From positions 310,001 to 374,000 of the forward strand of contig JAWPMT010000004.1 in NCBI GenBank assembly GCA_033344775.1: a stretch of 64,000 nucleotides of DNA, written 5' to 3'. This stretch comes from Cytophagales bacterium (GTDB lineage: Bacteria > Bacteroidota > Bacteroidia > Cytophagales > Cyclobacteriaceae). This document shows positions 60,001 through 64,000 of the stretch, one piece after another. The notes below the pieces were generated by a model. It made no database searches. It saw only the letters and a program-made list of their open reading frames with translations, and was not told the DNA's origin. Position 1 is the stretch's first letter; each line of letters begins with the position of its first letter. A program made the translations under genes and the position numbers.

Positions 60001-63000
60001 GAACCACCTTGAGATGTGTTACCCCGTGTTCTTGAATGGTCAGGGTGAGAGCCTCTAAGTCTCGTTCCTCTCCTCCCGGCAGTATGCACAAGCGAGCGCC
60101 AACCAGCAGTGGCATGAACAATTCCGTCAAAGAAGCATCAAAAGTGTACGGTGTATTGTGAAGAAAGACTTCCTCTGAGGTCAAATTGAACTCATCTTTC
60201 ATCCAATATAGCCGATTAAGAATGGCCCGATGTTCTACCATGACTCCCTTGGGCTTGCCGGTTGAACCAGAGGTGTAAATGACGTATGCCAGATTGTCCG
60301 CTCCAATCTTTTTGGTCGGATTTTGAGGCTCATTGAAAAGTTGAGGCTGTATTGTTACCTGAGGTATGTTAACCATTCGGTCAAGCTTCTCAGGCATGAT
60401 CTTATCCGTCAATAAGAGCTTGGCCTCGCTATCGTCAAGTATGTATTCTAACCGCCTTTCAGGGGTATTGGGATCAATTGGGAGATATGCCCCTCCTGCC
60501 TTCAGAATACCCAAAAGCCCTATGATCTCCACTTCACTGCGATCGGACATGATCGCAACCACCTGGTCCGGCAGGATGTCATGATTATTGATCAATAAAG
60601 CAGCCAGTCCATTCGCTTTTTCATTAAGCGATCGATAGGTCAAACTAGTCTCACCTGCTACGACTGCAATTGCCTCTGGCGACTGAGCCACCTGTTTTTC
60701 AAAGAGCGCAACCAGCGTTTGATCAACCGGGTAATCCGCCAATCGCCCATTGAATGACTTCAGTAAGGTCTCATCTTTCGTGGTTATGATCGGAATATTA
60801 TGTACCGGAAAACGCAGGATACCTGACACACCGGTAACCAAATACTCCAGATTTCTTGCCACCTGCTCAATGTCTTTCTCCTCAAAACATGCCCCATTGT
60901 ATTTGAATTGGATGGTCAATTGATCGCTAGGGATCATGACCAGATTCAAATCGTAATTGGTCTGTTCCAGGAATTCGAAGTGACCATCTAGCGTAAATCC
61001 TGCTGATGTCTGCTTATCTGATGTACCGGCAAGTGCTTTGAATAACTGATCCTCAATCGGATAGTTTTCGAATATCAGGATTTGATCGATCAGTGCATTA
61101 CCCATCTCTGAGCGCTGCTGAATTTCAGAAAGCGCCGTGTAGTGATAAGGTGTACTCGAAAGGGACTTTTCCTGCACCTGGAGTAATAACTCTTCAAGGG
61201 TATCTTCCTTTCCAAAATTGATCCGAACCGGAACCGTATTGATGAAGAGTCCGACCATTTCCTGGGCACCTTCCAGTTCCGGAGGTCTCCCCGACACAAC
61301 TGCCCCAAAAACCACATCATTCACCAAATTGTACCTGGTCAACAGTACGCCCCATAAGGTCTGCATCACGGTATTGAGCGAAACATGATGATCAGCAGCA
61401 ACCTTCTTCAATTCCGCAGTTACGGAATCACTCAAGGTAAGTTCATACTTGCGATTATCATATTGTTCGCTGTTCAATGGCTTTTTACCAGGTATCGTCA
61501 AATGTTGTCGGTAATCTTTCAGGTAAGCTTCCCAGTAACCCAGCGCCAAATCCGCCTCGTTCTGTTCGAGCCATCTCAAGTGGGTTTTAAATGGCTTCAC
61601 TTCAGGTAAGGAATCAACAAAACCTTCTTGATAAATTGCGATCCATTCTTTCATCAGGAGTGCATTACTCCAACCATCAGTAATGATATGGTGATGGCTC
61701 CAAACCACCTGATAGGTCTGGTTAGAACAGGCAAATACCATGATCCGCATGAGCACATCACTGGCCAGGTCAAATCCTCGTCGTTGGTCCTCCTGTTTAT
61801 ACCTTGTTATAACCTGTGATTGCTCCTCAATAGTAACGCCTTCATCGATCAGGTTTCTGAACTTAAATTCAATGTTTCGGCTCCTGGCAATAACCTGTAA
61901 GGGTTGATCAAAATCTTTAAAAATGAATCCTGCACGTAAAGCCTCATGCCGCTGCATCAACACATTGTAGGCCCATTCCACCCGCTCCAAATTCAGATCT
62001 CCTTTAAGCTTATAGCTCATTTGGCCAAAATAGGCCCCTGCCGAAGGTTCGTACAATTCATGAAAAAGGATGCCTTCCTGCAGCGGTGTGAGGGAATAAA
62101 TATCTTCCACTTCACCAGTGAACTGATGATTGACCATTTCTAATTGATCGTAGCTAAGCTGGGAGAAGGTATAATCACTAGGAGTTGCTACTTGTTGATC
62201 AACCGACACACAAAAGGTGATCAAATCTTCTAAATGCTGCTGATAGGATTGCATCAGGGATTGCATCGTTTCCTGATCAAAGCGCGCCTTACAGTAGGAT
62301 ATGGTCAGCGCCAATTGGTTATCGCTGATAAATCCGGAGACGTCCAATTCATATTGGCACTGATTGTGAATACTTTGAGAACCAGCAGCGGCCGATAAGA
62401 TCCTAAAATCACCGGACTCATTATCCAATTGCCCAAAGAAATTGAAGCTGATCTGAGGTGTCAGTTTGGTTTCAAACGCATGGTTTTCATTCCATTTCAG
62501 AATATTATAATGCACCCCATGATTAGGGATGTTCCGTAGCATTTCCTTCGTTGTAATGAGCTGATGATGAGACCTGTCTTCCGATTTGCTTGTTGCTTCC
62601 AGCACCACCGGGAAAATACTAGTAAACCAGCCTACTGTTCGACTCACATCTACTTCATCTGGGATAGCCTCCCTGCCATGACCTTCCATCGCCAGGATTA
62701 TTCGATGCACATCAAATTGTGACGCTAATGCAAGGGACAATGCCGAAAGCAACAGGTCATTGATTTGTGTATTGTAAGCATGATGGGCTTCAAATAGGAG
62801 TTTTTCAGTCGTAGCTGTTGACAATTGAAAAGAAACTGACCGGGTGTCCTTGCTGAGGTAATCAACAGAATCATGATCGGGCACCAATACATCTAGCTCA
62901 GCTTGTTCCAGTTTCTTCCAATAATCCAGCTCTTTTTCGGGTATACTTATTTCATGAATCAACTTTTCTGCCCAGAACAGATAAGCATCCGTCTTGAGCG

Positions 63001-64000
63001 GTAGTTCAAAAGATTGACTTTTATGATGCTGTTGGTAAAGTGTCGCCAGGTCTTGCGTCAAAATTCTCCATGAAACCAGGTCAACGATCAGGTGATGTAC
63101 GACCATCAACAACCGTCTGTCTTCGTCGGTCTCGAAAACTGCCGCCTTGATCAGAGGACCGTTTTTTAAGTCAATGCTCTGCTGTAATGCATGAACTTTG
63201 GCTTCTATTTCTTCAGTTGTTTGATGCTCGGTTTCTTTTTTAAGATCAATCCATTCTAATACGAATGGATGCTCTATCCCGCCGTTCACTTGGCTGTCGC
63301 CATCAAAAACCAAACGCAACCCATCGTGATGTGTTAACAAGTGGTTGAGCATCAACTGTAGCCCTTCAAAATCAATACCTTCGGGAATATCCAGCCATAC
63401 CGATTGATTGTAGTGATGCGCGGCAGTTAATTTCCAACTAAAGAACTCTTTTTGGATGGGTGTAAGTGGAGCAGCCCCTTGGATCAAAGACTGATCTGGT
63501 ACGCGTTGCAAAGTCCTCATTTGTTTTGCCAGATCTCTTAGGACCGGGAAATCAAAGATTTCTCTCAAACCAATTTCATACTGCTTATTCTGAAGCTTCG
63601 ACTTGATCTGAATGGCCTTGATAGAATCCCCTCCGATGTGGAAGAAATGATCGGAAATCCCGATGTGTGCATGATTCAATACACTCCGGCAGATATCCAA
63701 TAACACTTGTTCTTCTTGAGTAGCGGGAAGTTCTAATTCAACCGAGTCACTGTCCAGATTAGCATACAATTCTGCCAACGCTCTTTTATCTGTCTTGCCG
63801 TTGCTGGTGAGTGGCAATTGTTTGATGAAAGAAAAACGATTCGGCACCATGTAGTCCGGTAGTCGATGCTTCATCTCTAAATGCATTGTTGTAGAGGTCA
63901 ATGCTTCCTCCTCTGTAACCACAACGGCAAACAATTCAGCACTCTCTCCTAAGCGGTCCGGCATCGCCATTACTACGGCATCCAATACACTTTCATGGGT
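51095..64000 (-). CDS. NRPS, at least four modules, N-terminus beyond window
   Basis: The frame is open to the right edge, inside an A domain (HESVLDAVVM region), so the true start is outside; a TTG at 63985 is internal. Numbering from there: A-domain tail (1-75), T (Ser ~121), E (~170-610), D-accepting C (~625-1070), A (~1100-1600), T (~1635), LCL C (~1710-2150), A (~2160-2650), T (~2698), E (~2760-3190), D-accepting C (~3200-3650), A (~3680-4170), T (~4235). Complete A pockets read D-A-T-K-Y-G-T-V-T (unassigned), D-L-T-K-I-G-E-I-G (Asn) and D-I-P-R-V-G-H-V-G (Asp-like). The last A10 motif is LPLNVIGKVD, an Asn-to-Ile change before the intact Lys. The acidic tail (EEGDAESTEDLMEIDL) suits binding to a TubC docking domain. 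Confidence 0.93.
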   Translation of the reverse strand, partial: THESVLDAVVMAMPDRLGESAELFAVVVTEEEALTSTTMHLEMKHRLPDYMVPNRFSFIKQLPLTSNGKTDKRALAELYANLDSDSVELELPATQEEQVLLDICRSVLNHAHIGISDHFFHIGGDSIKAIQIKSKLQNKQYEIGLREIFDFPVLRDLAKQMRTLQRVPDQSLIQGAAPLTPIQKEFFSWKLTAAHHYNQSVWLDIPEGIDFEGLQLMLNHLLTHHDGLRLVFDGDSQVNGGIEHPFVLEWIDLKKETEHQTTEEIEAKVHALQQSIDLKNGPLIKAAVFETDEDRRLLMVVHHLIVDLVSWRILTQDLATLYQQHHKSQSFELPLKTDAYLFWAEKLIHEISIPEKELDYWKKLEQAELDVLVPDHDSVDYLSKDTRSVSFQLSTATTEKLLFEAHHAYNTQINDLLLSALSLALASQFDVHRIILAMEGHGREAIPDEVDVSRTVGWFTSIFPVVLEATSKSEDRSHHQLITTKEMLRNIPNHGVHYNILKWNENHAFETKLTPQISFNFFGQLDNESGDFRILSAAAGSQSIHNQCQYELDVSGFISDNQLALTISYCKARFDQETMQSLMQSYQQHLEDLITFCVSVDQQVATPSDYTFSQLSYDQLEMVNHQFTGEVEDIYSLTPLQEGILFHELYEPSAGAYFGQMSYKLKGDLNLERVEWAYNVLMQRHEALRAGFIFKDFDQPLQVIARSRNIEFKFRNLIDEGVTIEEQSQVITRYKQEDQRRGFDLASDVLMRIMVFACSNQTYQVVWSHHHIITDGWSNALLMKEWIAIYQEGFVDSLPEVKPFKTHLRWLEQNEADLALGYWEAYLKDYRQHLTIPGKKPLNSEQYDNRKYELTLSDSVTAELKKVAADHHVSLNTVMQTLWGVLLTRYNLVNDVVFGAVVSGRPPELEGAQEMVGLFINTVPVRINFGKEDTLEELLLQVQEKSLSSTPYHYTALSEIQQRSEMGNALIDQILIFENYPIEDQLFKALAGTSDKQTSAGFTLDGHFEFLEQTNYDLNLVMIPSDQLTIQFKYNGACFEEKDIEQVARNLEYLVTGVSGILRFPVHNIPIITTKDETLLKSFNGRLADYPVDQTLVALFEKQVAQSPEAIAVVAGETSLTYRSLNEKANGLAALLINNHDILPDQVVAIMSDRSEVEIIGLLGILKAGGAYLPIDPNTPERRLEYILDDSEAKLLLTDKIMPEKLDRMVNIPQVTIQPQLFNEPQNPTKKIGADNLAYVIYTSGSTGKPKGVMVEHRAILNRLYWMKDEFNLTSEEVFLHNTPYTFDASLTELFMPLLVGARLCILPGGEERDLEALTLTIQEHGVTHLKVVPTMVAALNEYYQEKEQPSDLSSLKFMYTGGEAITQRQVSEFYQYIGHPYDISLINTYGPTEAAVTVAYFDCSKSEEYPYVPIGKPIANVSLYILDTSKNIQPIGSPGELCVSGINLARGYLNQAGLTEEQFINHPFEEGQKLYKTGDLARWLPDGNIEFLGRIDDQVKIRGYRIEIGEIEHSLTSYPDIKEASVQLKVEAGGEKILFAGIVANKDVIDLRELTGFLKESLPLYMIPGQFAVLDALPLTSNGKVNKQALLKMESLQNGTPIAKTSPNSRIEQQLVEIWSEVLERQPSRINVTDHFFAVGGHSLKATRVVSRIHRDMGLDISIREIFEYPTIRELAVQLSTRQSKEFLALEPIQKQANYPVSNAQRRLWILDQLEGQTGLYHMTSTFLLKGHIHVEAFSQALSALEQRHETLRTTFERIEGKPVQIVHDTVGLKLEYLDYSNESNVDELLDQVEEQDMQLPFSLSKAPLLRVKLIKLNVEKANSSKAYDFALFFNIHHIIADGWSTEVIAKELMVYYQAFVNEDSPVLPALRVQYKDYSSWQNELLEGEYANVLKNYWHEKLAGDLPELRLPYKQARNKVKSHNGTIARFLLNDEINQDLEALAQRLDVSLFMTLTAVVKVLLHRYSDQEDIIVGSAVAGREHTDLENLIGFFVNTLAIRTKIDPTQKFEAFANDIKANITGALDHQLYPFDVLVEELVEDRDRGRNPIFDVMVTLVGDKEIELPFDQVEVSQQAFSTKYSKFDLTFQFSEHKNGLQLELEYNTDLFESETIDRMFEHFVQLCGEVIKAPETTIGLLNIISAEERQVLLTDFNDTQQSVFEVMLSQIERHALENPNGLALASSEGDLTYADFNAKANQLAHYLIEQEIGSGDKVGVFMQRGPALLISLLGILKTGAAFVPLDPEQQSERLSYMVANAEIELMLVQDHLIDQLELSALDIMVLDDQILEPDWLPEYERVNPEVEIEKNSVAYVIYTSGSTGKPKGCKVSHDNLNNYVQWADQYYFGAAEHGHFPLFTPLSFDLTLTSIFCTLTRGKTLSIMDPSWSQDEVLRHCFDPASPIDAIKLTPAHISLLQGLNLTQTNIKTVIIGGDQLKSSHVDTLVALGDNLRIYNEYGPTETTIGCVASEVHQGQSITIGQPIANTYAYVLDEALNPLPIGGVGELYIGGAGVGQGYQNNEEATYGRFIDNPFAEEGRIYRTGDLASWSADGTLDCLGRKDDQVKIRGYRIELSEVEFHVQQLNQIRDNVVLAIENGEQKELHAYIVSEQAELDLIEIQNNLRQTLPEYMIPARFHEVEKIPLTPNGKADKKALLRISSVALAANDTYLAPDTLEEKLLASVWANVLKHEKVSLHDNFFYIGGDSIKAIQIASHIQEKGYELTLRDMFDHPTLKDQSYAMRKTQRVSEQGEIKGELPLTPIQSTFFEWELEDPHHFNQAVMIQLPEGIDAEALNKMFGHLQRHHDALRMVFEGTESGVRQINQGYDSPTVIDIHDFSGQSSEHWRTILDDQIHEAQSSLNLGQGPLMRLSLFEFNDAYFLLVVIHHLVVDQVSWRILAEDLATLMQQHQDGLAFNLPAKTDAFQYWANKLADYPSKLDSTGAEYDYWQQLTTRETDRLPVDHVAGSDKEEHTDEVILWLSRSLTSDLQSGAHQAYNTNINELLLTSLGKAIHDQFEVNTIGIAMEGHGRESLFDDLNVSRTVGWFTSIYPVILESGNEVEWATALVETKEMLRKIPNHGVGFGILNQESALQGRSAFDQTNLPVSFNFFGQFDQGVGSEGPMSVHTNIQGTKSARSSRRHEIDVTGEIRSDQLQLAIQFSNQRFDRVTIEQLAAKYEACLESLIAHCTSVKETVPTPADFTFKGLSISQLAAITENTGSNIHDIYPLTLAQEGMYFHALYDQDKSAYYEQVSYQLQGEINPELVEEAFNKLMSRHEALRAAFIFKGLDQPVQVIFKKQKVEFEFSDLYDADYDPSRLAKVISVYKKSDQERGFELDKDVLMRIHLFKKAASDFELVWSHHHINIDGWSLGLIMTEWFEIYYGLVKSIAPELQTIRKYYKNYMLWAQAQDRATGLQFWSRYLNGYGASLTIPGAKAVVPSKHENRKHQITLPEDLTIQLKQIASENQSSLNTLLQILWGVLLARYNHLNDVVFGAVVSGRPPELEASQHMVGLFINTIPVRINFEVDQTFSQILQQAQDKSLEAAQYHYSALSDIQEASGLHQGLVDHIMVFENFPVEEQLLHVVSGKMKTQADFPFTFTGEMERLEHSNYDFNVIVLPGDALRIKFSYNTLRFEQSSVQRVADQFLYLAEQIAKDPNASASALKLVSPEEEELLNASFSEPQELIPVTSNVIQQFEHQVGLTPAEKAVTYGGQFLTYDVLNRKANQLAHYLMEQDFGPKDKIGVYMRRGPALMISLLGILKTGAAYVPLDPEQEGERLSYMISDADIELMLVQDQLVDRLQLSALDIMILDNGILQNDWLSEYEHDNPEVEVAMDELAYVIYTSGSTGVPKGVMVSHLGLADYLTFAKDFYYDEQLAGSLVGTSHCFDITLPSLYLPLLKGGVVNLLPDEDEIVHLAKGLENSGETNYLLRFTPLHLQAIIDLIGHYEPISAAHVFVVGGAAFSVELYKIAQALFPKATFYNHYGPTEAVVGCAIFNITQELESKHEVQAIPIGTPMANTKLYVMDEGLQPVSVGMAGELCVASEALSLGYLNQPKLSASVFVKDPFGGTVTDHKCYKTGDMVRWLESGNLEFIGRIDDQVKIRGHRVEPGEISHQLKQHTAVKDALVFATTHDQGENELIAAIVSENANLDTHTLERMLSKVLPQYMVPRRYVVLPNLPLNVIGKVDKAAILALESEGTNPEKTIEAPKTEIEEQLLNIWLEVLELKEISTSDNFFELGGHSLKATRMLARIHKEMDMEIPLRSIFENPTIAELGMEIENVTWVEPEEGDAESTEDLMEIDL

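Noticed and set aside
63985-63985. TTG at 63985 as the start of the large NRPS
   Set aside because: Adenylation-domain sequence continues in frame upstream (THESVL) to the window edge, so the gene starts outside.

Overview
The window looks like chromosomal DNA of a marine-type Bacteroidetes, probably Cytophagales. The reasons are PKD-repeat and CRTAC1/ASPIC surface proteins, several exact TAnnTTTG −7 boxes, almost no Shine-Dalgarno sequences, frequent TTG starts, and OmpA and PAS remnants typical of that group. The assignment is by gene content only.

Layout. (A) 1-3556, minus strand: a large secreted PKD-repeat protein that runs off the left edge, a small PKD-like secreted protein and a truncated PAS-type sensor fragment. 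(B) 3571-4440: non-coding, with one copy of a ~220-bp dispersed repeat, a 22-nt piece resembling the 3' end of a tRNA, a strong terminator and short direct repeats, which together look like an old attachment site. (C) 4441-31534: a ~27-kb surface-glycan region with seven sulfotransferases, seven or eight glycosyltransferase-like proteins, an asparagine synthetase homologue, an MBOAT acyltransferase with its SGNH-like partner, a glycosyltransferase-TM-SGNH fusion, a radical SAM protein and two CRTAC1 proteins. It most likely makes and decorates a sulfated, O-acylated polysaccharide or glycolipid. No polymerase or flippase is visible. (D) 31835-32712: a decayed OmpA-family gene and the second copy of the ~220-bp repeat in the same orientation, so the glycan region lies between direct repeats ~29 kb apart. 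(E) 32814-64000, minus strand: a nonribosomal peptide cluster, read right to left. It has three NRPS proteins with seven modules in view (the first is cut by the window edge), a CmlA-type diiron hydroxylase homologue, a SyrP/TauD-type hydroxylase, a DUF697 protein, a 56-aa membrane protein, a cyclic-peptide ABC exporter and an SPFH protein.

The NRPS order is [A]-T-E / C-A-T / C-A-T-E / C-A-T | C-A-T-E / C-A-T | C-A-T-TE. The condensation-domain subtypes agree with this order: every C domain after an E looks D-accepting and the others look L-accepting. The product should alternate D and L residues over its first six visible positions. Residues read from the A domains suggest Asn and two Asp-like positions, and the two hydroxylases suggest beta-hydroxylated residues. 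A hydroxy-Asp siderophore or a cyclic lipopeptide fits; neither is proven.

One stretch, about 10915-11815, does not belong to the bacterium. It consists of (CG)69, (CA)n, (GT)n, poly-T and GC-rich DNA of vertebrate texture, and it cuts through two bacterial genes (a permease and a CRTAC1 protein). A chimeric assembly or contaminating read is the most likely explanation.
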